From Paractinoplanes lichenicola (GTDB lineage: Bacteria > Actinomycetota > Actinomycetes > Mycobacteriales > Micromonosporaceae): DNA of 64,000 nt. Below are positions 42,026 to 50,791 of this stretch, one piece after another (position 1 is the stretch's first letter; every line of letters starts with the position of its first letter). The DNA lies in NCBI RefSeq assembly GCF_016785085.1, contig NZ_JAENHO010000008.1, positions 535,750 to 599,749 on the forward strand. The letters are read 5' to 3'. The notes under the pieces were generated by a model. That model saw only the letters and a list, made by a program, of their open reading frames with translations. It did no database searches and was not told where the DNA came from. A program made the position numbers and the translations under genes.

Positions 42026-42081
42026 AGTTCTAGAACTCTCCACGGCATCTGTGCAACACTGCCGAGAAGAGTTCTAGAACT
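42026..42081 (+). promoter_or_regulatory. Two identical palindromic operators before trpB
   Basis: AGTTCTAGAACT, a perfect 12-base palindrome, occurs at 42026-42037 and 42070-42081, centres 44 bases apart. The second ends three bases before the trpB ribosome site. The GntR/UTRA regulator at the end of the same operon is the natural candidate to bind them and loop or block the promoter lying between. Confidence 0.75.
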
Positions 42082-42094
42082 TTGGAGGCGTGTG

Positions 42095-43246
42095 ATGCCC
42101 ACCTTGATGACGACACCGGCCGCCGGCCGCTTCGGCGGTTTCGGCGGCCGGTTCGTCCCCGAATCGCTCGTCCCGGCCTGCGACGCCCTGGCCGCGGCCT
42201 TCTCCGGCGCCTGGGCCGACCCCGCGTTCCGCGCCGAGCTCGGCGACCTGCTCGCCGTCTATGCCGGCCGGCCCACGCCGCTTACCCCGGCCCGCAACCT
42301 CTCTGCCGCCCTCGGCGTCGAGCTGCTGCTCAAGCGGGAGGACCTGGCGCACACCGGCTCCCACAAAATCAACAACGTGCTCGGCCAGGCGCTACTGGCC
42401 CGCCGGATGGGCAAGCGCCGGATCCTCGCCGAGACCGGCGCCGGGCAGCACGGGGTCGCCGCGGCCACCGCCGCCGCCCTGCTCGGCCTCGAGGCCACCG
42501 TCTTCATGGGGGAGCGGGACATCGAGCGGCAACAGCTCAACGTCCTGCGGATGACCACGCTCGGCGCCACGGTCGTCCCGGTCACGACCGGCAGCCGTAC
42601 GTTGAAGGACGCCACCAACGAGGCGATGCGCGCGTGGGTGGCCGACGTGGACGACGCGCACTTCCTGCTCGGCTCGGTCGGCGGCCCCCACCCGTACCCG
42701 TGGATGGTCCGGGAGCTGCAACGCGTCATCGGCGACGAGGCGAGAAGCCAGAGCCCGTACGTTCCCGACGTCGTGGTGGCGTGCGTCGGTGGCGGCTCGA
42801 ACGCGGCCGGCACGTTCGCCGGTTTCGCCGACACCCCGGCCCGTCTGGTCGGGGTCGAGGCGGCGGGTGGGGCGGCGATGTCCTCGGGCCGGCCGGGTGT
42901 GGTGCACGGCGCCCGCTCGATGGTCCTGCAGGACGCGGACGGCCAGGTCGCCGAGGCCGCCTCGATCGCCGCGGGCCTCGACTACCCGGGCATCGGACCC
43001 GAGCACGCTTTTTTGGGGTCGGTCGGCCGGGCCGAATACCACTGTGTGAAGGACGACGAGGTGGTCGCGGCGGTGCGCCGGCTGGCCCGCGCGGAGGGCA
43101 TCATCTGCGCCCTCGAATCGGCGCACGCGGTGGCCTGGGTGCTGCGCGAGGCGGGCGGGCCACTGCTGCCGACCGGCTCCCGCGTGCTGCTCACCCTCTC
43201 GGGCCGCGGCGACAAGGACATGGCGACGCTGGGAGAGGTCGCATGA
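42095..43246 (+). CDS. trpB: Tryptophan synthase beta chain
   Basis: A 383-residue PLP enzyme that joins indole and serine into tryptophan. GRFGGFGGRFVPESL is the typical N-terminus, the PLP lysine is in HTGSHKINN near residue 90, GAGQHG and CVGGGSNAAGTF follow (phosphate loop), and the C-terminal serine is in LTLSGRGDKD. ATG at 42095 is six bases after GGAGG; the GTG three bases earlier is too close. It is followed by trpA with a 4-base overlap. The rest of the trp operon is not present, so this trpBA unit is free-standing and has its own regulator. Confidence 0.95.
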   Translation: MPTLMTTPAAGRFGGFGGRFVPESLVPACDALAAAFSGAWADPAFRAELGDLLAVYAGRPTPLTPARNLSAALGVELLLKREDLAHTGSHKINNVLGQALLARRMGKRRILAETGAGQHGVAAATAAALLGLEATVFMGERDIERQQLNVLRMTTLGATVVPVTTGSRTLKDATNEAMRAWVADVDDAHFLLGSVGGPHPYPWMVRELQRVIGDEARSQSPYVPDVVVACVGGGSNAAGTFAGFADTPARLVGVEAAGGAAMSSGRPGVVHGARSMVLQDADGQVAEAASIAAGLDYPGIGPEHAFLGSVGRAEYHCVKDDEVVAAVRRLARAEGIICALESAHAVAWVLREAGGPLLPTGSRVLLTLSGRGDKDMATLGEVA

Positions 43247-44055
43247 AGCTCCTGGTGCCTTACCTGACCGCGGGCGTGACCGAGAACTGGATCGACTACC
43301 TGCTCGCGATGCAGGCGGCGGGGGCCGACGCGGTGGAGATCGGGCTCCCGTTCTCCGACCCCATGCTCGACGGCGTCACCATCCAGCAGGCCTCCGATCA
43401 GGCCCTCGCCCGCGGCGTCACGATCGACTCGATCCTCGCCGAGATCAAAGGCGTTCCCGTACGGGTTCCGCTGATCGCCTTCACGTACGCGAACCTGGTC
43501 TTCCGGCCCGGAGCCGACGAGTTCTGCCGCCGGCTGGCCGAGGCCGGGTTCCGCGGGCTGATCGTGCCCGACCTGCCGCTGGACGAGGCCGCATCCGTGG
43601 AGGCGGCCGCCGCTTCCCATGGGATCGAGCTCACTCTGCTGGTGGCGCCGGTGACCCCGGACGACCGGCTGGCCGAGATCGTGGCCCGCAGCCGCGGCTA
43701 CATCTATGCCGTGAGCCGGATGGGCACCACCGGCGAACGCGACGCGCTGGCCTCCTCGGCAGCCACCCTGGCCGCCCGGATCAAGGCGGCGCAGGCGGCT
43801 CGAATCGACGCCGCCTCGGCGCTGCCGGTGCTCGTCGGCTTCGGGGTGTCGGGGCCGGCGCAGGCGGCCGAGGCAGGACGCGCCGGGGACGGTGTCGTGA
43901 TCGGCTCGGCCCTGATGCGTAGGGTTCTCGACGGAGCCACGCCCGCCGACCTGGAAGCCGAGGTCAGGGCGTTGCGCGCCGCCCTCGACCGCGCCGACCA
44001 GGAGGCCACCGCTGACCACGCCTCGCACGCCGAAATATCAGGTCATCGCGGCTGA
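43243..44055 (+). CDS. trpA: Tryptophan synthase alpha chain
   Basis: A 270-residue TIM-barrel enzyme that releases indole from indole-3-glycerol phosphate. LVPYLTAG starts the barrel. DAVEIGLPFSDPMLDG holds the catalytic glutamate and aspartate; the usual ADGP is LDGV here. FRGLIVPDLPLDE, YAVSRMGTTGER and VLVGFGVSGP (phosphate site) follow. The ATG overlaps the trpB stop. The last 44 bases contain the ribosome site and start of the GntR regulator gene in another frame. Confidence 0.93.
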   Translation: MKLLVPYLTAGVTENWIDYLLAMQAAGADAVEIGLPFSDPMLDGVTIQQASDQALARGVTIDSILAEIKGVPVRVPLIAFTYANLVFRPGADEFCRRLAEAGFRGLIVPDLPLDEAASVEAAAASHGIELTLLVAPVTPDDRLAEIVARSRGYIYAVSRMGTTGERDALASSAATLAARIKAAQAARIDAASALPVLVGFGVSGPAQAAEAGRAGDGVVIGSALMRRVLDGATPADLEAEVRALRAALDRADQEATADHASHAEISGHRG

Positions 44056-44746
44056 CCTGAGCGCCAAGATCCGGGGCGGGGAGCTGCCGCCCGGCTCGGC
44101 CCTGCCCCCGCAGAAAGAGCTGAGCGGGCTTTACGGCGTCACCCTGGCCACGCTGCGACAGGCCCTGCAACAGCTCGAGGCCGACGGCCTGCTCTCCCAG
44201 CAACCGGGCCGGGGCACCTTCGTGGCCGAGCCGCGCGCCGCATACCGCCTCGACTCGCTGCGCGGCTTCGCCGAGGATCTGCGCGCCCAGGGCCACGTGG
44301 TGGCCACGCAGATCCTCGGGCAGGCCGTCGGCACGCCCCCGGCCTGGGCGGCCGCACACCTGGGCGACCGCCCACCCGCCGTCCGCCTCGAACGGCTGCG
44401 CCTGCTGGCCGGGCGCCCCGCCGTGCACCAGGTGTCGTGGATCCGCGGCGCCGCGCTGGCCGAGGCCGACCTCAGCGCCACCTCGCTCTATCAGGCGCTG
44501 GCCGACCAGGGCGTGGTCGTGCAGCGGGCAACCGAGGCCGTCCGCCCGGGCGCCCTGGACCAGGCCACCGCCACCCTGCTGCGCCAGCCCGCGGGCACAC
44601 CGGCCTTCCACTCCGAACGCATCACCTACGGCCTCGACGACCGCGCCCTGGTCGCCGACCGCGCCACAATCCTCGGCACCCTGCTCGAAATCCGCACCGA
44701 ACGCGCAATCACCGGCCTGACCGTGAGCTGGGCTCAGCTGGCGTAG
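44012..44746 (+). CDS. GntR-family regulator with UTRA domain, apparent CTG start
   Basis: A 244-residue regulator. Residues 1-72 are a complete GntR winged helix: PKYQVIAADLSAKIRGGELP, SALPPQKELSGLYGVTLATL and DGLLSQQPGRGTFVAEP. Residues about 85-240 are a UTRA ligand-binding domain (RLERLRLLAGRPAVHQVSWI; TPAFHSERITYG; LEIRTERAI). No ATG, GTG or TTG fits the beginning of the domain. CTG at 44012 is preceded by GGAGG (44001-44005) at six bases, so CTG is the likely start. The next GTG in frame (44222) would remove the DNA-binding domain. It is encoded at the end of trpBA, overlapping trpA by 44 bases, and probably binds the AGTTCTAGAACT sites. Confidence 0.85.
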   Translation: MTTPRTPKYQVIAADLSAKIRGGELPPGSALPPQKELSGLYGVTLATLRQALQQLEADGLLSQQPGRGTFVAEPRAAYRLDSLRGFAEDLRAQGHVVATQILGQAVGTPPAWAAAHLGDRPPAVRLERLRLLAGRPAVHQVSWIRGAALAEADLSATSLYQALADQGVVVQRATEAVRPGALDQATATLLRQPAGTPAFHSERITYGLDDRALVADRATILGTLLEIRTERAITGLTVSWAQLA

Positions 44747-45003
44747 CGCTTCTCGGCTCGGGCCCGGGCCTTGATCGCCTCGACCTCGCGGTTCTTCGGC
44801 GGGGCGGTGGTGACCAGCTCTTCGAGCAGCTCGGCCGTGGCGGCGGCGACGGCGGCGACCGCGCGGTCGAAGGCGGCCTGGTTGGCCTGGGACGGCTTGG
44901 TGCTGCCGGCGACCTTGCGCACGTATTGCAGGGCGGCGGCGTGAATCTCGTCGCCCGTCGCGGGCGGCTCGAAATTGTGCAGCTGGTGGATGTTGCGGCA
45001 CAC
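44734..45003 (-). CDS. DUF2277 family small protein
   Basis: An 89-residue protein starting at GTG 45003 with CRNIHQLHNFEPPATGDEI, the family's MCRNI opening. It is all-helical with a charged C-terminal end (REVEAIKARARAEKRYAS). DUF2277 proteins are widespread in actinomycetes and have no settled function. Its stop overlaps the convergent GntR gene by 13 bases, and it is divergent from the DUF1992 gene with a 75-base gap. Confidence 0.85.
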   Translation of the reverse strand: MCRNIHQLHNFEPPATGDEIHAAALQYVRKVAGSTKPSQANQAAFDRAVAAVAAATAELLEELVTTAPPKNREVEAIKARARAEKRYAS

Positions 45004-45066
45004 GGCGGGACCTCCGGGCGGCTGGGAACGCGACTTCAGCCAAGTTACGCCACGGGTACGACGAAA

Positions 45067-45072
45067 TATCAT
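45067..45072 (+). promoter_or_regulatory. Leaderless -10 element of the DUF1992 gene
   Basis: TATCAT lies six bases before the ATG at 45079, matching the TANNNT placement of leaderless actinomycete promoters. No clear -35 box was seen. Confidence 0.5.
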
Positions 45073-45078
45073 CGACGC

Positions 45079-45462
45079 ATGACGCACTGGTATGAGTCCT
45101 CCATCGACCGGCAACTGCGTGAGGCCACCGAGCGCGGCGAGTTCGACAACCTGCCCGGGCAGGGCAAGCCGTTGCGCGGGCACGGCGAGGACTACGAGGA
45201 GGACTGGTGGGTCAAGGACTGGCTGGAGCGCGAGGGCGCGACGGCCGGGGTGATTCCGCCGACGCTGGCCCTGCGCCGCGAGACCGAGGAGCTCGAGGCC
45301 AAGGTCGACCGGCTGCGCAGCGAGCGTGAGGTGCGTGACTACGTCGACGACCTCAACGAGCGGATCCACCAGGCCACGGTCGGCCGGATGGACGGCCCGC
45401 CGGTGATCCTGCGCAAGTTCAACCTCGACAAGGTGACCGAGGGCTGGCGCGCCCGGCGCTGA
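45079..45462 (+). CDS. DUF1992 protein (DnaJ homologue subfamily C member 28-like)
   Basis: A 127-residue protein consisting of one DUF1992 domain: WYESSIDRQLREATERGEFD and NLPGQGKPLRG are the conserved core, followed by a helical charged half (LRRETEELEAKVDRLRSERE) and VILRKFNLDKV. Despite the name there is no J domain. The molecular role is unknown. It is monocistronic by appearance, 49 bases before the penicillin-binding protein gene. Confidence 0.88.
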   Translation: MTHWYESSIDRQLREATERGEFDNLPGQGKPLRGHGEDYEEDWWVKDWLEREGATAGVIPPTLALRRETEELEAKVDRLRSEREVRDYVDDLNERIHQATVGRMDGPPVILRKFNLDKVTEGWRARR

Positions 45463-45511
45463 GGCGGCGGGACCCAGCTGGTTCCCAGCCGGCGGTGTTA
45501 CCGCTGAACGG

Positions 45512-47548
45512 ATGAGTGCCAAGAAGAACCTGGCCGGCGTGCTGATGCTGGTGGCGGTGCTGGCCGGGGTGGCCGCGATCCCGGCCGGCGCGGTGCTGAC
45601 GGCCGGCGCCCGCTGGAACGAGGAGCAGCGCGAGGAGTTGCCGGCGCGGCTGCTGGCCCCGCCCGCGGCCCAGCTGACCCGGGTCTACGCCGCCGACGGC
45701 AAGACGCTGATCACCACGTTCTATGACGAGGACCGGCATGACGTGGCGCTGGCGCAGGTCGCCCCGGTGATGCGCGACGCGATCGTCGCCGCCGAGGACA
45801 CTCGCTTCTACTCTCACGGCGGGGTCGATCTGCGGGGTCTGGCCCGCGCGCTGGTCTCGGACGCGCGCAGCGGCGCCGCCGAGCAGGGCGCCTCCACGCT
45901 GACCATGCAGCTGGTGCGCAACGTGCTCAAGGAGGACCCGACGCTGACGGCGGCCGAGCGGGCGGCGGCGACCGAGGACTCGCCGGCCCGCAAGCTGCGC
46001 GAGATCCAGTACGCCGTCGAGCTCGAGTCGCGGCTGACCAAGCAGCAGATCCTGCGGAACTACCTGAACATCGTCTATTTCGGCGACGGGGCGTACGGGA
46101 TCGAGGCCGCGGCCCGCCGCATCTTCGGCGTCGATCCGGCCCGGCTCGACCTCGCCCAGTCGGCCCTGATCGCGGGCATCGTGCAATCGCCGGACGCCGA
46201 CAACCCGATCGGCGGCGACCGGAGCAAGGCGAAGGAGCGTCAGGCGTACGTGCTCGGCGCCATGCTCAAGGCGGGCATGATCACCCAGGCTCAGCACGAC
46301 ACGGCCGTACGGGAGAAGTTGAAGTTTTCGGGCCAGGTCCAGCCCAACGGCTGCGTCGACGCCCACGACGGCTGGGGCTTCTTCTGCGACTACCTCGAGC
46401 GCTGGTGGGACAGCCAGACCCAGCTCGGCGGGGAGGACGCGCTGCGCCGCGGCGGCTACACGATCGTCACCACGCTCGACCCGGACGTGCAGAAGGTCGC
46501 GGCCGAGCAGTCCCGCGCGGTCTACGCCCTCGGCAGCAAGAAGACCCTGCCGATCGCGGTCGTGCGGCCCGGCACCGGCGGGGTGCTCGCGCTGGCCGTC
46601 AACCGCGAGTACGGCGCCGCCAAGTCGATCACCAACACGATGAACCCGCTGATCAGCGGGGGCGGGGGCGTCACCGGATACCCGTCCGGCTCGACCTTCA
46701 AGCTGTTCACGATGCTGGCCGCGCTCGAGGCCGGGATGCCGCTCGACAGCGGCTACGACTCGCCGTCGAGGCTGGTCACCAAGTGGCCCGACGCGGGACC
46801 CGACAGCTGCGACGGCAAGTACTGCCCCGGCAACGCCACTCCGTCCTGGATGGACGGCTACCGCACGATGTGGACGGCGTTCGGCCGCTCGGTCAACACG
46901 TACTTCGTGCACCTGGAGGAGCAGGTCGGTCCGGCCGCCGTCGTCGCGATGGCCAAGCGGCTCGGCATCAGCTTCAGCGCGCCGGCCGACGCCAAGCTGG
47001 CCGTGGAGGGCGCGGACTCGTGGGGCTCGTTCACCCTCGGGGTCGTCGACACCACCCCGCTCGAGCTGGCCTCGGCCTACGCGACCGTGGCGGCCGAGGG
47101 CAAATACTGCGCGCCGCGGCCGGTGGAGTCGATCACCGATGCCGGCAAGCACAAGGTGACCCTGCCGGGCAACTGCACGCAGGTGCTCGATCCCGAGATC
47201 GCCCGCGCGGCCACCGACGCCGCCCGCTGCCCGGTCGGCCAGCAGGGCACGTACGGCGAATGCGACGGCGGCACCGCGACCCAGGTCGGCGCCCTCTTCG
47301 GCCGTCGGGACGTGGCCGGCAAGACCGGCAGCACCGAGGACAACCGGACCGAGACCTTCGTCGGCTTCACCCCGTCCGTGGCCGCCGCGGGCATCGCCAA
47401 CGACCCGGCCGACCCGTCCGACCGGGTCGGCAGCGCGGTCGAGTCACGGGTGGTCACGGCAGTGGCCCGGACGCTGCGCGCGGCGGCCGGCGACGAGGGT
47501 TCCGGGGTGTTCACACCGCCGAGCGGCCGGTCCGCGTACGGCGGGTGA
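45512..47548 (+). CDS. Class A penicillin-binding protein (transglycosylase-transpeptidase)
   Basis: A 678-residue bifunctional cell-wall synthase anchored by one N-terminal helix (GVLMLVAVLAGVAAIPAGAV). The GT51 domain has IVAAEDTRFYSHGGVD near residue 94, QGASTLTMQLVRN and LRNYLNIVYFGDGAYG. The transpeptidase domain has the serine motif GSTFK near residue 392, SVN in GRSVNTYF, and KTGST near 603. All catalytic motifs are intact, so it should polymerise lipid II and cross-link strands. A cysteine-containing insert (CDGKYCPGN) sits between the SxxK and SxN motifs and may form disulphides outside the cell. There is no PASTA domain. Confidence 0.93.
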   Translation: MSAKKNLAGVLMLVAVLAGVAAIPAGAVLTAGARWNEEQREELPARLLAPPAAQLTRVYAADGKTLITTFYDEDRHDVALAQVAPVMRDAIVAAEDTRFYSHGGVDLRGLARALVSDARSGAAEQGASTLTMQLVRNVLKEDPTLTAAERAAATEDSPARKLREIQYAVELESRLTKQQILRNYLNIVYFGDGAYGIEAAARRIFGVDPARLDLAQSALIAGIVQSPDADNPIGGDRSKAKERQAYVLGAMLKAGMITQAQHDTAVREKLKFSGQVQPNGCVDAHDGWGFFCDYLERWWDSQTQLGGEDALRRGGYTIVTTLDPDVQKVAAEQSRAVYALGSKKTLPIAVVRPGTGGVLALAVNREYGAAKSITNTMNPLISGGGGVTGYPSGSTFKLFTMLAALEAGMPLDSGYDSPSRLVTKWPDAGPDSCDGKYCPGNATPSWMDGYRTMWTAFGRSVNTYFVHLEEQVGPAAVVAMAKRLGISFSAPADAKLAVEGADSWGSFTLGVVDTTPLELASAYATVAAEGKYCAPRPVESITDAGKHKVTLPGNCTQVLDPEIARAATDAARCPVGQQGTYGECDGGTATQVGALFGRRDVAGKTGSTEDNRTETFVGFTPSVAAAGIANDPADPSDRVGSAVESRVVTAVARTLRAAAGDEGSGVFTPPSGRSAYGG

Positions 47549-47588
47549 TTTACTCAGTATCGGGAGGTTTCCTGCCGACATTAACCGT

Positions 47589-48827
47589 GTGACCGCCGCC
47601 CACGAGCAGCGACGCCTGGCCGCCCTGCACGAGTACGAGCTGCTCGACACGCCCGCGGGTGACGAACTGGAGGCCGTGGTGCGGGTGGCGGCGGTGGTGG
47701 CGGGTGTGCCGAACGCGACGCTCAACCTGATCGACGAGAACCGGCAGTGTCAGCTCACCACTCACGGCTTCGAGGGCGCCGACACCAAGCGTTCCGACTC
47801 GATGTGCGCCGTGCGGTTCGAGTCGGGCGAGGTCACGTATCTGCCGGACGCCGGCCTCGACCTGGCGTTCACCTTCAACCCCTGGGTGACCGGACTGCTG
47901 GGCAAGGTCCGGTTCTACTTCTCGGCGCCGCTGGTCACCCCGCAGGGGTACGCGTTGGGCTCGCTCTGCGTCTTCCACACCGAGCGCCACGAGCTGACCG
48001 CCGAGCAGATCGACCGCCTCAAGGACCTGGCCGAGGTCATCCTGGCCCTGTTCGAGCGGCGCCGGCAGGCCCGGGTCAACGCCGTCCTGGCGGCCGAGGT
48101 GCGCGAGCAGCACGATCAGCTCGAGGTCGCGGTGGCCGAGCTGCGCCGGTCCAATCATGAGCTGGAGCAGTTCGCCGGAGTGGTCAGCCACGATCTGGCC
48201 GCCCCGCTGACCGTGGTCAACGGCTACCTGGAGCTGATCGAGGAGCGGGTCGCCCGCAACGACCCCGAGTCGGCCCGCTGGATCGGCGCCTCGACCCGGG
48301 CCGTGGGCCGGATGCAGCGCCTGATCACGTCGCTGCTCAGCTATGCGCGGGCCGGGCACGCGCCTTTCCGGCCCGAGCCGGCCAAGCTGGGCGAACTGGT
48401 CGAGCAGGCCCTCACCGACCTGCGCGGCGACGTCAAGGGCGCGACCGTGACGGTGCCGCCGGACCTGCCGGTGATCGAGGCCGATCCGACCCTGATCCGC
48501 CAGCTGCTGCAAAACCTGCTGGGCAACGCGCTCAAGTACCGCCGCGCCGACCGGCCCGCCCGCGTCGAGGTGGCGGCCCGCCGCGACGGCGAACGGTGGC
48601 GGATCTCGGTTGCCGACAACGGGATCGGCATCCCCAAGGCCCAGCGCGACCGCGTCTTCGAGATGTTCACCCAGGTCGACCCGGCCGCGGGCCAGGGCCA
48701 CGGCGTCGGCCTGTCGACCTGCCACCGCATCGTCGAACGGCACGGCGGCCACATCGTCGCGGCCGAGACCCCCGGCGGCGGCACGACGGTGAGCTTCACG
48801 CTGCCGATCGAGAAGTCCCCGTCATGA
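47589..48827 (+). CDS. GAF-domain sensor histidine kinase (soluble)
   Basis: A 412-residue kinase without membrane helices. Residues about 1-160 are a GAF domain of the short type found in bacteriophytochrome-like kinases (RRLAALHEYELLDTPAGDEL; LNLIDENRQ; YFSAPLVTPQGYALGSLCVF). A coiled coil leads to HisKA (FAGVVSHDLAAPLTVV, His near 200) and an ATPase with LLGNALKYR, DNGIGIP and GVGLSTCHRIV. The GTG start follows an AGG-like site at low quality. The next kinase overlaps by 4 bases, so the two may work as a pair; no response regulator is next to them. Confidence 0.85.
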   Translation: MTAAHEQRRLAALHEYELLDTPAGDELEAVVRVAAVVAGVPNATLNLIDENRQCQLTTHGFEGADTKRSDSMCAVRFESGEVTYLPDAGLDLAFTFNPWVTGLLGKVRFYFSAPLVTPQGYALGSLCVFHTERHELTAEQIDRLKDLAEVILALFERRRQARVNAVLAAEVREQHDQLEVAVAELRRSNHELEQFAGVVSHDLAAPLTVVNGYLELIEERVARNDPESARWIGASTRAVGRMQRLITSLLSYARAGHAPFRPEPAKLGELVEQALTDLRGDVKGATVTVPPDLPVIEADPTLIRQLLQNLLGNALKYRRADRPARVEVAARRDGERWRISVADNGIGIPKAQRDRVFEMFTQVDPAAGQGHGVGLSTCHRIVERHGGHIVAAETPGGGTTVSFTLPIEKSPS

Positions 48828-50791
48828 TCTTCGAGCGGTTCGCCTTCACCAGGCTGAAATACCGGGTGGCCGGCGGGTTCGCCGTCCTCCTGCTGCTCTT
48901 CCTGGCCCTGATCGTCGCGCACTTCGTGGTGAGCGAGCGGGAACGCGAACAGCAGGAGTCCCACGCCACGCGGATCGACGTGGCCCGGGACGACAACCGC
49001 GCGGTGCTGCAATACATGACCGACGCCGAGACCGGCATCCGCGGCTTCCAGCTCACCGGCGACCCGGCGTTCCTCGAGCCCTACACCAGCGGGCGGGCCG
49101 GTGCCTTCAGCGCGATGGACCGGCTGGCCGGGGACCCGCTGGACGCCGAGACCGCGCGGCTGCTGCTGGCCGAGCGGCAGGCCGCCGAGGGCTGGCTCTA
49201 CGGCTACGCCATCCCGATCGTCAACGCCGGGGAGCCCGACACCGACGCCGGGCGCGCGGCTCGCGGCAAGGACCTGTTCGACCGGCTCCGGACGGCCAAC
49301 GCCGACGTCTTCGCCGCGGTCGAGAGCTTCGAGCGGCGCGTCGGCGACGACGAGCGCGCCGTGGCCACGTATTCCACCCTGCTCTTCGCGGGCCTGGCCG
49401 CCCTGGTCGTGGCGGCCGGGCTGGGCCTGGCCCTGCTGCACCAGCGGCACCTGCTCGTGCCGCTCGAGCACATCCGGCTCACCCTGCGCCGGCTGGCCGA
49501 CGGCGACCTCTCCGCCCGGGCCACCCCGGCCGGCCCGGGCGAGCTGCGCGCCGTCGTCGGCACCCTCAACGACCTGGCCGCCCGCACCGAGCAGCTGATC
49601 AGCGCCGAGCGGGCCCGGGTGGCCCGCAGCGAGCTGCGCCAGGCGGTCACCGTGCAGCTGCAGGAGGACGGCGAGCCGCTGGACATGGCGTGGCGGATCG
49701 CCGAGATGATCGGCACCACGCTGGGCGCCGAGGCGGTGCACAGCCGGATCACCATCCAGGCCGGCGTCCCGATCGAGACGACCTGGCCGCGCGACGCCGA
49801 ACCGCTCGACCCGTCGATCGCCGAGCAGGCCCGCTCCTGCGCGCCCGGCGGCTCGCTGCGGCCCGCGGGGCTGCCCGGCGGGCTGGTCATCCCGCTCAGC
49901 GGCGACGCCGGCTGCCCGCCCGGGATGATCTGCCTGATCCGCCCGGACCGGCCGGCCTGGTCGGAGGAGGAGCGGCGGCTGCTGATCGGGCTCGGCCGCG
50001 AGATCGACCATGCCGCCCACCAGGAACGGCTGCGGCTGCGGCAGGCCCGCCTGATAAACGAGCTGCGGGTGCTCGACGAGCAGAAGGACGTCTTCGTGGC
50101 CACCGTCACCCACGAGCTGCGGACGCCGCTGACCAGCATCCTCGGCTACAGCGAGATGCTCGTCGAGGACGAGGAGCACGTGATCGGCCTGTCGCTGGTG
50201 CAGAAGCGCGGCGTCGAGGCGATCCTGCGCAACGCGCACCGGCTCGAGGCCACGGTGGCCGACCTGCTGCTGCTCGACCGCTCCAACGAGCGGATCGGCG
50301 ACTCCGAGGCGGTGCCGGTCGACCTGGCCCGCCTGGTCGGCGAGGTGCACGGCACGCTGGGAACCGCCGCCCGGGCCAAGGATCTCGAGTGCGAGCTGTC
50401 GACCGAGCCGGCCTGGGTGCGCGGCGACTCGGCGCAGCTGGAACGTGCCGTGCGCAACCTGCTCGACAACGCCGTCAAGTTCACCGCGCCCGGCGGGCAT
50501 CTGGAGTGCCGGCTGACCTGCGCCGGCGACCGCGCCGTGGTGACGGTGACCGACACCGGCATCGGCATCCCGGCCGACGACGTGCCCGGCCTGTTCACCC
50601 CGTTCCACCGGGCGGCCAACGCGATGGATCAGGCCGTGCAGGGCAACGGGCTGGGTCTGGCCATCGTGCGCAACATCGTCAACGACCACGGCGGCACCGT
50701 CACCGCCCACTCCGAGCTGGGCCGGGGCAGCACGTTCACGATGGCGTTGCCCCGGATCGCCGCAATGCCGTCCAGATCCGGTCGCGGGTGA
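48824..50791 (+). CDS. Membrane histidine kinase with CHASE3, HAMP and GAF-like domains
   Basis: A 655-residue kinase. TM1 is residues about 17-35 and TM2 about 187-207. Between them is a CHASE3 extracellular domain (LQYMTDAETGIRGFQLTGDP is its signature). HAMP follows (VPLEHIRLTLRRLADGDLSA), then a GAF-like region (about 265-400). HisKA has FVATVTHELRTPLTSI (His near 429), and the ATPase has NLLDNAVKFT, DTGIGIP and GNGLGLAIVRNIV. The final 56 bases overlap the 3' end of the convergent dehydrogenase gene. The signal is unknown. Confidence 0.88.
   Translation: MIFERFAFTRLKYRVAGGFAVLLLLFLALIVAHFVVSEREREQQESHATRIDVARDDNRAVLQYMTDAETGIRGFQLTGDPAFLEPYTSGRAGAFSAMDRLAGDPLDAETARLLLAERQAAEGWLYGYAIPIVNAGEPDTDAGRAARGKDLFDRLRTANADVFAAVESFERRVGDDERAVATYSTLLFAGLAALVVAAGLGLALLHQRHLLVPLEHIRLTLRRLADGDLSARATPAGPGELRAVVGTLNDLAARTEQLISAERARVARSELRQAVTVQLQEDGEPLDMAWRIAEMIGTTLGAEAVHSRITIQAGVPIETTWPRDAEPLDPSIAEQARSCAPGGSLRPAGLPGGLVIPLSGDAGCPPGMICLIRPDRPAWSEEERRLLIGLGREIDHAAHQERLRLRQARLINELRVLDEQKDVFVATVTHELRTPLTSILGYSEMLVEDEEHVIGLSLVQKRGVEAILRNAHRLEATVADLLLLDRSNERIGDSEAVPVDLARLVGEVHGTLGTAARAKDLECELSTEPAWVRGDSAQLERAVRNLLDNAVKFTAPGGHLECRLTCAGDRAVVTVTDTGIGIPADDVPGLFTPFHRAANAMDQAVQGNGLGLAIVRNIVNDHGGTVTAHSELGRGSTFTMALPRIAAMPSRSGRG

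Noticed and set aside
42014..42091. Tryptophan attenuator before trpB
   Set aside because: No leader peptide with tryptophan codons and no competing hairpins; the twin palindromes explain the region better.
44222..44746. GntR gene starting at GTG 44222
   Set aside because: It would leave out the whole winged helix, which is fully present just upstream with a ribosome site.
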